Below, piece after piece: positions 1-9,014 of a stretch of DNA of 64,000 bases. Under the pieces are notes generated by a model. It had not been told where the DNA came from, did not search any database, and saw only the letters and a list, made by a program, of their open reading frames with translations. The translations under genes and the position numbers were made by a program. Origin of the DNA: Planctomycetales bacterium. GTDB lineage: Bacteria; Planctomycetota; Planctomycetia; Isosphaerales; Isosphaeraceae. Each line of letters begins with the position of its first letter. Within the stretch, counting starts at the first letter, position 1. Location of the stretch: positions 49,165 through 113,164 of the forward strand of contig DAIDHB010000030.1 of the NCBI GenBank assembly GCA_027452145.1. Direction: 5' to 3'.

Positions 1-2
1 AC

Positions 3-962
3 GCCAACCATTATGCCGATGTCAACCCGCGCGTCGCGGGCTTCATCCGCGAGGTGCGGGTGGACCTGGGCCAGCGCGTGCGCCAGGGGGACGTGCTGGC
101 CGTCGTCGACTCGGCCGAGGTGAGCGCTGCCAGGACGCAGTATCTCTCGTCGCAGGCGGCGCTGAAGCTCGCCCGCGCGACCGCCGAGCGCACGCAGTCG
201 CTCGCCCGCACCGGGGCGGTCGCCGGCAAGGCCGAGCTGGAGGTCATGACGGCGCTCAACCAGGCCCAGGCCAGCGCGATGGATGCCGAGCAGAAGCTGC
301 GGAACCTCGGCTTCGAGGACGAGGCGCTGGCGCGCATTCTCAAGGACAACGATACCCGGAATCTCCTGAGCGTGGTCGCCCCGATCGACGGCACCGTCGT
401 GGTGCGGCATGCCGTCAAGGGCGAGGCGGTGCAGGCGACCGCCCGGCTCTTCGCCGTCGCCGACACGTCGCGGATGTGGCTCTGGATCGACGTGTATGAG
501 AGCGACATCGGCCGGGTAAAGCCCGGCCAGGCGGTGAGCTTCGCCGTGCTGGGGACAGATCCCGGCCAGGGCCAGGCGACGGCCGGGCGGGTGACCTGGA
601 TCGGCAGCGAGGTCAACGAGCAGACCCGTACGACGCGCGTCCGGGCCGAGCTGGCGAACCCGGACGGCCGGCTGCGCTCGAACCAGTTCGGCGAGGCGAC
701 GATCCAGATCGGGGCCGACCACCGCGCCGTGGTCGTGCCCAAGGAGGCCGTCCAGCGCAAGGACAACGTCGACGTCGTCTTCCTCCCCGAGGCCGAGGGT
801 GTCTATCGCCCGCAGCGTGTAACCACCCGGGCGACCGATCGAGCCGACGTGCTCGAGGTGACCTGGGGACTCAAGACCGGCCAGGTTGTGGTGAGCAAGG
901 GGGCCTTCCTGCTCAAGACCGAGATCATGAAGGGCGCCATCGGCGCCGGCTGCTGCGAGTGA
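3..962 (+). CDS. Efflux RND periplasmic adaptor subunit (CusB/CzcB-like), 5' end outside window
   Basis: Membrane-fusion adaptor that links the inner-membrane RND pump to the outer-membrane TolC channel and may hand metal ions to the pump. The frame is open from base 3, so the true start lies upstream. The visible part begins in the biotinyl-lipoyl-like half-motif (VNPRVAGFIREV, then GQRVRQGDVLAVVDSAEV), continues into an alpha-hairpin rich in Ala/Gln (about residues 35-100), and returns to the second lipoyl half (VVAPIDGTVV). Beta-barrel and membrane-proximal segments follow. A GTG at 54 is an internal codon, not a credible start, because the conserved lipoyl motif extends upstream of it. 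The pump gene begins 34 bases after the stop. The family is certain; the metal is not readable. Confidence 0.93.
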   Translation, partial: ANHYADVNPRVAGFIREVRVDLGQRVRQGDVLAVVDSAEVSAARTQYLSSQAALKLARATAERTQSLARTGAVAGKAELEVMTALNQAQASAMDAEQKLRNLGFEDEALARILKDNDTRNLLSVVAPIDGTVVVRHAVKGEAVQATARLFAVADTSRMWLWIDVYESDIGRVKPGQAVSFAVLGTDPGQGQATAGRVTWIGSEVNEQTRTTRVRAELANPDGRLRSNQFGEATIQIGADHRAVVVPKEAVQRKDNVDVVFLPEAEGVYRPQRVTTRATDRADVLEVTWGLKTGQVVVSKGAFLLKTEIMKGAIGAGCCE

Positions 963-996
963 CCGACCGGCCGCCGGCCCGAGGGAGCCCTTCGCC

Positions 997-3900
997 ATGC
1001 TCAATGCCCTGATCGAATTCAGCCTGAAGAACCGGTTCGTCGTGCTGCTGCTGGCGGCCATCCTGATCGCGCTGGGCGTCCGCGCCGCGCGCCGGCTGCC
1101 GCTCGATGCGTTTCCCGACACGACGCCCGTGCAGGTCCAGATCAACACGGTCGCCCCCGAGCTGACGCCCGAGGAGGTCGAGCGGCAGATCACCTTCCCC
1201 GTCGAGCTGGCCATCGGCGGGCTCAAGGGGCTCGAGGAGGTCCGCTCGATCTCGAAGTTCGGCCTGTCGCAGGTGGTGGCGATCTTCGCCGACGGTACCG
1301 ATATCTACTTCGCCCGGCAGCAGATCAACGAGCGCCTGGGCGAGGCTCAGCTCCCGCGGGGGATCGAGCGGCCGACGATGGGCCCCGTGGCCACCGGCCT
1401 GGGCGAGGTCTATCACTACTTCCTCTCCAGCCAGGTGTATGACCTGACCGAGCTGCGGACGCTCCAGGACTGGGTCGTCCGCCCTCGCCTGCGCCGGGTG
1501 CCGGGCGTGGCCGAGATCAACGCCTGGGGCGGGCTCGCCAGGCAGTTCGAGGTGCGGGCCGAGCCGGCGAGGCTGGCCAAGTACGCGCTGACCCTCGACG
1601 ACGTCGTGCGCGCCCTGGAGGAGAATAACAGGAACGTCGGCGGCGGCTATGTGCTGCGCGCCGGGGAATCCAGCCTGATCCAGGGCGTGGGCCGGGCCCG
1701 GACGCCCGAGGAGATCGGCGAGATCGTCATCACCGCGCGCGACGGCGTGCCGGTCCGGATCAAGGACGTCGCCGAGGTCGGCATCGGCCACATGATCCGC
1801 CGTGGCGGCGTGACCGCCAACGGCAAGGGCGAGGTGGTCCTCGGCCTGGCGTTCATGCGGATGGGCGAGAACAGCCGGGATGTCACGATGGCCCTGGACC
1901 GGGCCATGCAGGACGTGAAGAAGTCCCTGCCGCCGGGCGTGGACGTCACGGTCGCCTACGAGCGGACGCAGCTCGTCAACAAGGTGCTGCACACCGTCGA
2001 GCGGAACCTCTCCGAAGGCGCGATCCTGGTCATCGCCGTCCTGTTCGCGTTCCTGGGCAACCTGCGCGCCGGGCTGATCGTCGCCTCGGCGATCCCGCTG
2101 TCGATGCTCTTCGCCGTCACGATGATGGAGCGGGCCGGCATCGCCGGCAGCCTGATGAGCCTGGGCGCCATCGACTTCGGCCTGGTCGTCGACAGCTCGG
2201 TCGTGATGGTCGAGAACTGCGTCCGCCACCTGGCCCACGACCGGACCGACCGGGGGAAGCTCGCCATCATCCGCGAGGCGGCCGTCGAGGTCCGCAGGCC
2301 GACGATGTTCGGCGAGCTGATCATCATGATTGTGTATCTCCCGATCCTGACGCTTCAGGGGGTCGAGGGAAAGCTATTCCGGCCGATGGCGCTGACGGTC
2401 GTCTTCGCGCTTCTCGGCTCGATGCTCCTGTCGATGACCCTGATGCCGGCCCTGGCGTCGATGGGGCTGTCGCGGCGGCCGTCCGACCGGGAGACCCTGG
2501 TCGACCGGATCGCGCACTGGCTGTTCCAGCCGCTGCTCCACCTGGGCCTGCGGTTCCCCCGGACGACCTTGACCCTCGTCGGGCTCGTCACGGTTGCCAC
2601 GACGCTGCTGGGGCTGACCCTGGGCTCGGAGTTCGTCCCCCGGCTGAACGAGGGCACGATCGTGATCAACACGATCCGCCTGGCCAGCGTGAGCCTGGAG
2701 GAGTCGCTCGAGTACGGCACCCGAATCGAGGCCCTGCTGAAGGAAGAATTCCCCGACGAGATCGACCAGATCTGGAGCCGGACCGGCACGGCCGAGGTGG
2801 CGACCGACCCGATGGGCTTCGAGCTGACGGACGTCTTCATCTCCCTCACGCCCCGCCAGCGCTGGAAGCGGGCGAGGACGCAGGAACAGCTCGTCTCCGC
2901 GATGGCCAGGGTGACGGAGGACCTGCCCGGCATGCGGGCTGTCTACAGCCAGCCGATCGAGATGCGAATCAACGAGATGGTGGCCGGCATCCGCGCCGAT
3001 CTGGGGATCAAGCTCTTCGGCGAGGACCTGGACGTCCTGAAGGACAGGGCCGCCGAGATCGAGCGAGTCGTGAAGGCGACCCCGGGCGCGGCGGACGTCT
3101 CGACCGAGCAGGTCACCGGCCTGCCCGTGGTCCGGGTCGAGGTCGATCGCGCCGCGCTTTCCCGATACGGCGTACCCGCCCGGCAGGTGCTCGATACGAT
3201 CACCGAGGCGGGCGGGATCAAGGTCGGCGAGATCCTCGAGCCCGACCGTCGGTTCCCGCTCGTCGTGCGGCTGCCGGTCTCGTACCGCGATGATCCCAGG
3301 GCGCTCGAGAAGATCCTGATCCCCACGGCGTCCGGCCAGCGGCTGCCGCTCACCCGGCTAGCCCGGGTGGTCGAGACGACCGGCCCATCGACGATCCAGC
3401 GCGAGTGGGGGCAGCGTCGGATCGTCGTGCAGGCGAACATCCGCGGCCGGGACATGGGCTCGTTCGTCGAGGAGGCCCAGCGGCGGGTCGCCCGCGAGGT
3501 GGCGCCGGGATTGCCGCCGGGCTACTTCATCGAATGGGGCGGCCAGTTCGAGAACATGCAGCGGGCCGAGCAGCGTCTGCTGATCGTGGTCCCGCTGGCC
3601 CTGGCGTTGATCCTCAGCCTGCTGTACCTGACGTTCCACTCGATCCGCGACGCCGTGATGATCTTCAGCGGCGTGCTGTTTGCCCGCGTGGGCGGGGTGC
3701 TGGGCCTCTGGATCATGGGGCTGCCGTTCACGATCTCGGCGGGCGTCGGCTTCGTGGCGCTGGCCGGGGCGTCGATGCTCGAGGGCCTGGTGCTGGTCAG
3801 CGCGATCCGCGACCGGATCGCGCACGGCGTGCCGAGACGCGAGGCCATCGAGCAGGCCCGGCTGGCGCGGCTGCGGCCGGTGCTGATGACCGGCACGGTG

Positions 3901-4152
3901 GCCGCGCTGGGATTCTTGCCCATGATGCTGTCGACCGGCATCGGCGCCGAGGTCCAGCGCCCGCTGGCGACCGTCGTGTTCTTCGGCATGGTCTGCGACA
4001 CGTTTCTCACCATGCTGGCACTGCCCGTGCTGTACTTGTTGTTCGGCAAGGGCCCCGCGCCGGCCGCGCTGCCGGTGTCCGAACCCGCCCTCGACGCGGG
4101 TCTCGCCCGCGAGATGGCCCTCGCCCTCGGCCCGGAGGACACGACACGATGA
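997..4152 (+). CDS. Heavy-metal efflux RND permease (CusA/CzcA family)
   Basis: Inner-membrane proton-driven pump of the HME-RND family, 1051 aa, the normal full length. The N-terminal membrane helix (about residues 10-30) is followed by the family signature LPLDAFPDTTPVQVQINT. Transmembrane helix 4 carries IDFGLVVDSSVVMVEN with two acidic residues, D393 and D399, in the position of the proton-relay aspartates of HME pumps. Two large periplasmic loops alternate with helix clusters in the expected two-fold repeat. It lies 34 bases after the adaptor gene, and its TGA overlaps the next gene's ATG (ATGA at 4149-4152), so the genes are co-transcribed. I do not see a clear three-methionine copper relay, so a divalent cation (Zn/Co/Cd/Ni) is at least as likely as Cu/Ag. 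Confidence 0.95.
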   Translation: MLNALIEFSLKNRFVVLLLAAILIALGVRAARRLPLDAFPDTTPVQVQINTVAPELTPEEVERQITFPVELAIGGLKGLEEVRSISKFGLSQVVAIFADGTDIYFARQQINERLGEAQLPRGIERPTMGPVATGLGEVYHYFLSSQVYDLTELRTLQDWVVRPRLRRVPGVAEINAWGGLARQFEVRAEPARLAKYALTLDDVVRALEENNRNVGGGYVLRAGESSLIQGVGRARTPEEIGEIVITARDGVPVRIKDVAEVGIGHMIRRGGVTANGKGEVVLGLAFMRMGENSRDVTMALDRAMQDVKKSLPPGVDVTVAYERTQLVNKVLHTVERNLSEGAILVIAVLFAFLGNLRAGLIVASAIPLSMLFAVTMMERAGIAGSLMSLGAIDFGLVVDSSVVMVENCVRHLAHDRTDRGKLAIIREAAVEVRRPTMFGELIIMIVYLPILTLQGVEGKLFRPMALTVVFALLGSMLLSMTLMPALASMGLSRRPSDRETLVDRIAHWLFQPLLHLGLRFPRTTLTLVGLVTVATTLLGLTLGSEFVPRLNEGTIVINTIRLASVSLEESLEYGTRIEALLKEEFPDEIDQIWSRTGTAEVATDPMGFELTDVFISLTPRQRWKRARTQEQLVSAMARVTEDLPGMRAVYSQPIEMRINEMVAGIRADLGIKLFGEDLDVLKDRAAEIERVVKATPGAADVSTEQVTGLPVVRVEVDRAALSRYGVPARQVLDTITEAGGIKVGEILEPDRRFPLVVRLPVSYRDDPRALEKILIPTASGQRLPLTRLARVVETTGPSTIQREWGQRRIVVQANIRGRDMGSFVEEAQRRVAREVAPGLPPGYFIEWGGQFENMQRAEQRLLIVVPLALALILSLLYLTFHSIRDAVMIFSGVLFARVGGVLGLWIMGLPFTISAGVGFVALAGASMLEGLVLVSAIRDRIAHGVPRREAIEQARLARLRPVLMTGTVAALGFLPMMLSTGIGAEVQRPLATVVFFGMVCDTFLTMLALPVLYLLFGKGPAPAALPVSEPALDAGLAREMALALGPEDTTR

Positions 4153-4868
4153 CCACGGACCTGGAGACCATCCTGGCGTACACGGCGCTGCCAGTGATCG
4201 CCACGATCGTCGGGGGCGCGATCCCCGCCATCCGGACCCCGCGTCCGGGCATCCGGAGCGGTCTCCAGCACTTCGCGGCCGGGGTCGTCTTCGCCGTCGT
4301 CGCGGCCGAGCTCCTGCCCGACATGAAGCACGCCCACTCGCCGGCAACAATTGGTCTGGGCTTCGCGGTGGGCGTCGTGGTCATGCTGGTGATCCGCCGG
4401 CTCGCGACCGAGTCGGAGGAATCGCCCGACGAGAGCGGTGGCTGGCCCTGGGGCCTGCTCGTGCCGGTCGGGATCGACCTGCTGATCGACGGGCTGCTGC
4501 TCGGCATCGGCTTCACCGCCGGACCGAGGGAGGGCAAGCTGCTGGCCTCCGGCCTGGCGATCGAGGGGGTCTCGCTCGGCGTCGCCACCGCCGCCACCTT
4601 CGCGAAGGCAACGGGCCGCGGGCCTGGGACGGCGGTCGGGGTCGTCGCGGCCCTCGCCCTGTGTACGGCCGTCGGCACGACGCTGTCCCTGACCCTCCTG
4701 CACGAGCTCTCCGGGACGGCGCTGGCCGGGGGGCTGGCGTTCGGATGCGCGGCCCTGCTCTACCTCGTGACCGAGGAGCTGCTGGTCGAAGCCCATGAGG
4801 AAGGTGACACCCCCGCGGCGACGGTCATGTTCTTCGCCGGGTTTTTGCTCATTTATCTCGTTGCCTGA
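4149..4868 (+). CDS. ZIP-family divalent metal transporter (COG0428-like)
   Basis: Predicted polytopic metal transporter, 239 aa with about seven to eight hydrophobic helices. Family-like features are the glycine-rich first helices, the GLQHFAAGVVFAVVAAELLP segment (His followed by Glu in the helix 2 region), and GIDLLIDGLLLGIGF in place of the HxxxDG motif of canonical ZIPs. The start is the ATG at 4149, which overlaps the stop of the pump gene by four bases; this translational coupling fixes the start. Its place inside an efflux operon suggests it moves the same metal, although ZIP proteins usually import into the cytoplasm, so the transport direction is uncertain here. Confidence 0.85.
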   Translation: MTTDLETILAYTALPVIATIVGGAIPAIRTPRPGIRSGLQHFAAGVVFAVVAAELLPDMKHAHSPATIGLGFAVGVVVMLVIRRLATESEESPDESGGWPWGLLVPVGIDLLIDGLLLGIGFTAGPREGKLLASGLAIEGVSLGVATAATFAKATGRGPGTAVGVVAALALCTAVGTTLSLTLLHELSGTALAGGLAFGCAALLYLVTEELLVEAHEEGDTPAATVMFFAGFLLIYLVA

Positions 4869-4912
4869 GCCCGATCAGGTCGCGCTCGAGATCCCAGGGA
4901 AGGGAGTTGCCC

Positions 4913-6538
4913 ATGAAGACCCGAGTGTTGATCCCGACCGCGGCCGTCATCGGCCTGCTGTTCGCCGTGCCGGGTCGGGCCCAGGCCCAGGCGATGCTCG
5001 CCGACGACATCGTGATCATCTCGAAGGGCCAGCGCGAGCAGGAAAAGGCCCGAACGAACACACATCTCGGCGGCACGCCCGGCGCCGGCGATCGAGCGTT
5101 CCGCGCCGATCCCGGCGGGGGCGAGTCGAAGCTCGGCGAGCCGCCTGGCGGCGCGGTGTCCTTCGCGCCGATGCAGCGCCGCGACGTGCTGTCGGCCGCC
5201 AGCAGCGAGGGGCGATTCCCGGTTCGTCCGGCGGGTGGACCGAGGCCCACCCGCCCCGCGCAACAGCCGGGCCGCCAGGCGCCGATCTACGGCACGCTGG
5301 ACCTGCCCCAGGGCCGCGACGACGGGCCGCCGGACGGCCTCACCCTCGACCAGGCGATCGCGCGGCTGCTCCAGGTCAACTACAGCCTCCGCACCAAGTT
5401 CCAGGAGATCCCCAAGGCCGACGCCGATATCCTCTCGGCCGGGCTTCGGGCCAACCCACTGGTCTTCGGCAGCGCCGATAGCGTCCCGTACGGCGATTAT
5501 TCCCGCCAGCGGCCGGGGAACAACAGTTACAGCGTCGTCCTGATCCAGCCGATCGACGTGAACCAGAAGCGGAAGGTCCGCGTGCTGGTCGCACAGCAGG
5601 CCCGGAAGGTCCTGGATGCCCAGTACCAGGACGCGGTCCGCCAGGAGATCGACAACCTGTACACGGCCTACGTCGACGTCCTGGATGCCCGCGAGGCATT
5701 CCGCTACGCTCGGGCCAGCCTGGACGGGCTGGACCGCGTGCTGGCGGTCACCAGGCAGCAGTACTCCCGGCAGCTCGTGCCCGAGACCGACGTCGAGAGC
5801 GCGACGATCCAGCGCGAGACCGGCGAGGTCACGCTCGAGCAGGCCGAGACCGCCCTGCGCCAGGCCAGGCAGGCCCTGGCCGCGCTGCTGGACATCCCGC
5901 CCGCCGAGGCGGACGGCCTGGAAGTCCTCGGCTCAATCCAGGACGAGGCCGAGCCGCCCCCGCCGCCCGACGACCTCGCCCGGCTGGCGCTCTGCGTCCG
6001 GCCGGACGTCGTCTCGTACCGCCTGGGCGTCCGACGGGCGCGAGAAGACGTGCGGCTCCAGCGGGCCGAGCGGTTCCCGGATGTCTTTCTCCTGTACACG
6101 CCTTTTGGCTATCGCAACAACGCCTGGGTGGGCGCCCAGAGCGCGACCTCGTGGAGCATCGGCGCGCTGGTCAGCATCCCGGTCTTCAACCGCAACCAGG
6201 GGAACATCCGGCGGGCCCAGCACAACGTCGTGCAGACCGAGATCGAGCTGTCCGGGCTGGAGAAGCAGGTGCTCTCGGAGGTCGAGCGGGCCTATCTCGA
6301 ATACACCTCGACCCACTCGGCCGTGCAGCGGCTCGAGCGCGGCATCCTGCCCAGGGCCCGTCGCCTGCGGGACCAGAAATACGACCTGTACGCGCAGGGC
6401 CAGCAGGACATCATGACTTACCTGAGCGCCCAGCGCGATTACAACGACGTGGTGCGCCAGTACCGCGACACCCTGGTCCGCCACCGCCGGAGCATGCTCC
6501 GCCTGAATACCACCGTCGGGCAGCGGATCCTGCCGTGA
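4913..6538 (+). CDS. TolC-family outer-membrane efflux protein
   Basis: Outer-membrane channel component of the metal exporter, about 541 aa. A Sec signal peptide is evident (MKTRVLIPTAAVIGLLFAVP ending near AQAQA). A proline/glycine-rich linker covers roughly residues 30-125. Two outer-efflux-protein repeats follow, rich in heptad-like Ala/Gln/Arg helices, for example LTLDQAIARLLQVNYSLRTK and the second repeat with VGAQSATSWSIGALVSIPVF. The ATG at 4913 is preferred over the in-frame TTG at 4907 because it begins the signal peptide and follows an AGGGAAGGGA ribosome-binding site. It ends the efflux operon 44 bases after the ZIP-type gene. The long low-complexity N-terminal linker is unusual for TolC proteins and may be a lineage feature. 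Confidence 0.92.
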   Translation: MKTRVLIPTAAVIGLLFAVPGRAQAQAMLADDIVIISKGQREQEKARTNTHLGGTPGAGDRAFRADPGGGESKLGEPPGGAVSFAPMQRRDVLSAASSEGRFPVRPAGGPRPTRPAQQPGRQAPIYGTLDLPQGRDDGPPDGLTLDQAIARLLQVNYSLRTKFQEIPKADADILSAGLRANPLVFGSADSVPYGDYSRQRPGNNSYSVVLIQPIDVNQKRKVRVLVAQQARKVLDAQYQDAVRQEIDNLYTAYVDVLDAREAFRYARASLDGLDRVLAVTRQQYSRQLVPETDVESATIQRETGEVTLEQAETALRQARQALAALLDIPPAEADGLEVLGSIQDEAEPPPPPDDLARLALCVRPDVVSYRLGVRRAREDVRLQRAERFPDVFLLYTPFGYRNNAWVGAQSATSWSIGALVSIPVFNRNQGNIRRAQHNVVQTEIELSGLEKQVLSEVERAYLEYTSTHSAVQRLERGILPRARRLRDQKYDLYAQGQQDIMTYLSAQRDYNDVVRQYRDTLVRHRRSMLRLNTTVGQRILP

Positions 6539-6613
6539 CGCGTGCCCGGCGCAAGTTGGGCGCTCATCGCCGTCGAGTCGAGCGGCCCTCTGCTGGGATC
6601 GGCCCGTCTCCGG

Positions 6614-8776
6614 TCACGGCCTCGTCGTCGTCGGCGGCGTGCGGAACGGACGGCGGGCCTGGTAGAGGGCCAGCCGGGTGCGGAAGTCCTGCCTGCGGGC
6701 CTCGTCGGCCAGCAGTCCGATGGCCTTCTGCTGCCATTCGACGGCGGCGTCGAAGTCGCCGGCCTCGGCGTACGCGGCGGCGAGGGTGTCGAGGTAGTCG
6801 GGCTGGTCGCGGCCGGCGATGTCGCAGGCGGCGTTCGCCGCGGCGACGGCGGCCTTGCCGTCGCGGAACCGCGGATCGGGGCAGGCCGCGCGGATCATCG
6901 CCAGGTCGTTGTACGCCTCGGCATAGTCGGGCCTGAGCCGGATCGCCTCGCCGAACTGGGCGAGGGCCTCCTCGTAACGCCCCTGACCGGATCGGACCGA
7001 GGCGGCGCCGTGGTGCGGCTCGGGCATCTCGGGGTCGAGCCGGATCGCCTCGTTGAACTCCGCGAGCGCCTCGTCGGGCCGCCCCAGGTTGAAGCGGACG
7101 ACTCCTTCCAGATAATGGGGGACCGGGTCGGTCGGATCGAGCCGGATCGCCTCATCGAGGTGCGCGATCGCCTCGTCGAAGCGCCCCTGGCGGAAGGCGA
7201 CGGCACCCCGTCCGCGCCAGGCCACGGAGAAGCCGGGCCGGAGCCGGACGGCCTCGTCGAACAGCTCGCTCGCCCTGTCGAGCCGCCCATGGCGGAAGTA
7301 CGCCTCGCCGAGCGAGCGGCAGACCTCGGCGCTGCGACCGCCGTGCGCCAGCGCATGGGACCAGAGAGCCTCGGAGTCCTGCCAGATGCAGCACTGGGCG
7401 CGGGTGATCGGGACCAGGGCCACCGCCAGCCCCAGGGCAGTCGCGGCGAACCCGGGCGCGGCCGGTATCCCGCGTCGCGACGCCTCGTCCGACAGCCGGG
7501 CCAACCCCGCGGCCAGCAGCACCACCAGGCCGATCATCGGCAGGTAGCTGTAGCGATCGGCGGCAATCACGTTGCTGATCCGCACCAGGCCCGAGCTGGG
7601 TGCCAGGATCACCAGGTAGCTCAGCCAGGCCGCCAGCGGTCCCGGGTATCGGCGGCGGAGGAGGAACAGGCCGATCGTCACGCCGATCGTGGCCGCGATG
7701 GCGAGCAGGAACCGCGGCGCCGTCGGGTCGATCCGCGCGGGCAGCGGGTAGAACGCGGCGATGTCGATCGGTACGAAGGTCCGGGCGAGATAGAACCAGG
7801 TCCCGTACGAAGCCTGTGCCACGCGCGAGCCGGGCCCGTCGTGCTCGAGCGGGATCAACGTGCCGACGTGCGCCTTGGCCACGATGGCCATCGCCACGAA
7901 GGCGAGGGCGAGCAGGAAGAACGGCACCTTCTCGAGCCAGGCCCGCCGCGCGCGGGGGCCGATCCAGCCGCCCGGCCCCTCGCCCAGCCGCCGCAATGGG
8001 TAGACGTCGAGGATCACCAGGACGGCCGCCAGGGGCACGGCGGCCGCCTTCGAGAGCAGCGCCGCGGCGTACAGGGCGAGCGACGCCGCCAGCCAGGCGA
8101 TGCGCCGACGGGAATCGCCCGCCGCGTCGGCGTCGTGGGCGCGCAGATAGGCCAGCACCGCCAGGACGGCGAGCAGGGCGCACGGCAAATACGGCTGGCA
8201 CGAGACCCAGGCGACCGCCTCGACCCGCAGCGGATGCACGGCGAAGACCGCGACGGCCGTCGCCGCCGCGATCGGCTCGGTCCATCCGCTTGCCGAAGAC
8301 TCCTGGCCGCGGCCGCGGGCCAGCAGATCAAGGGTCAGGGCGTAGAGCGCGACGCCGACACCGGCGTGGAGGACCAGGCTGGCGAGGTGGTAGCCGCGCG
8401 GGTCGATCCCCCAGAGGGCATACTCCATTTCGAGGATCATCCAGGCGACCGGCTGATAGACGCCGAGCAACAACGTCGTCCAGGCCCAGCGCAACTGCGG
8501 CCAGCCGATGCCGCGGAAGTGGTAGTTCTGGGTGAAGTTGGTCTCATCGTCCCAGTCGACGAAGCCGTTGGCCAGGATGGGCCAGAACGCGGCGGCCACG
8601 AGCGCGACGATCGGCACGACAAGCAGCCACGCGCGACGATCGCGGTCGCGTGCAATCGCTGGAGCGGGAGCAGACGCAGGCGCGGGGGCAGGGACCGCGG
8701 CGCCCCCGGTGCGGGCCGTCGGCGCGGATGCGGCCGCGATGTCGCGCTGGCGGCCCTGGTTCTTCGTCTTCTTCAC
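6614..8776 (-). CDS. Multipass membrane protein with C-terminal TPR repeats (TMTC/PMT-like), copy 1
   Basis: About 720 aa. A short basic cytoplasmic tail and an Ala/Pro linker precede roughly ten transmembrane helices. The first loop holds ANGFVDWDDETNF, an acidic WDD motif placed like the catalytic acidic pair of GT-C fold glycosyltransferases such as TMTC or protein mannosyltransferases. The C-terminal third contains four to five TPR units (for example AIAHLDEAIRLDPTDPVPH and ALAEFNEAIRLDPEMPEPHH). The start is set at the GTG at 8776: it follows GAGGAG at good spacing, and the paralogue next door starts the same way (VKK, a GTG with GAGGA upstream). Glycosyltransferase activity is an inference from topology and the acidic motif. 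Confidence 0.85.
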   Translation of the reverse strand: MKKTKNQGRQRDIAAASAPTARTGGAAVPAPAPASAPAPAIARDRDRRAWLLVVPIVALVAAAFWPILANGFVDWDDETNFTQNYHFRGIGWPQLRWAWTTLLLGVYQPVAWMILEMEYALWGIDPRGYHLASLVLHAGVGVALYALTLDLLARGRGQESSASGWTEPIAAATAVAVFAVHPLRVEAVAWVSCQPYLPCALLAVLAVLAYLRAHDADAAGDSRRRIAWLAASLALYAAALLSKAAAVPLAAVLVILDVYPLRRLGEGPGGWIGPRARRAWLEKVPFFLLALAFVAMAIVAKAHVGTLIPLEHDGPGSRVAQASYGTWFYLARTFVPIDIAAFYPLPARIDPTAPRFLLAIAATIGVTIGLFLLRRRYPGPLAAWLSYLVILAPSSGLVRISNVIAADRYSYLPMIGLVVLLAAGLARLSDEASRRGIPAAPGFAATALGLAVALVPITRAQCCIWQDSEALWSHALAHGGRSAEVCRSLGEAYFRHGRLDRASELFDEAVRLRPGFSVAWRGRGAVAFRQGRFDEAIAHLDEAIRLDPTDPVPHYLEGVVRFNLGRPDEALAEFNEAIRLDPEMPEPHHGAASVRSGQGRYEEALAQFGEAIRLRPDYAEAYNDLAMIRAACPDPRFRDGKAAVAAANAACDIAGRDQPDYLDTLAAAYAEAGDFDAAVEWQQKAIGLLADEARRQDFRTRLALYQARRPFRTPPTTTRP

Positions 8777-9014
8777 CGTCGCTCCTCGCGTCGGGGTCGG
8801 TCGATGGAGTGGGGATCCCGGCTCGGTGCCGGCAGGGTCGGAAGTCGCGTTTCCGGGGTTGCGAGCTTCGGCCAAGCAGTTGTCCGAATGCTCATTAGAC
8901 GTCTCGCGGCGTCCGGGTTCAAGTCGGACCGCGGACGCGGGCTCGCGGGTGCGCTTCGTGAAGGCGCGGGTCCATGCCGGGCGCGAGCGATGTCCCAGCT
9001 CGCCCCGGCTGCCA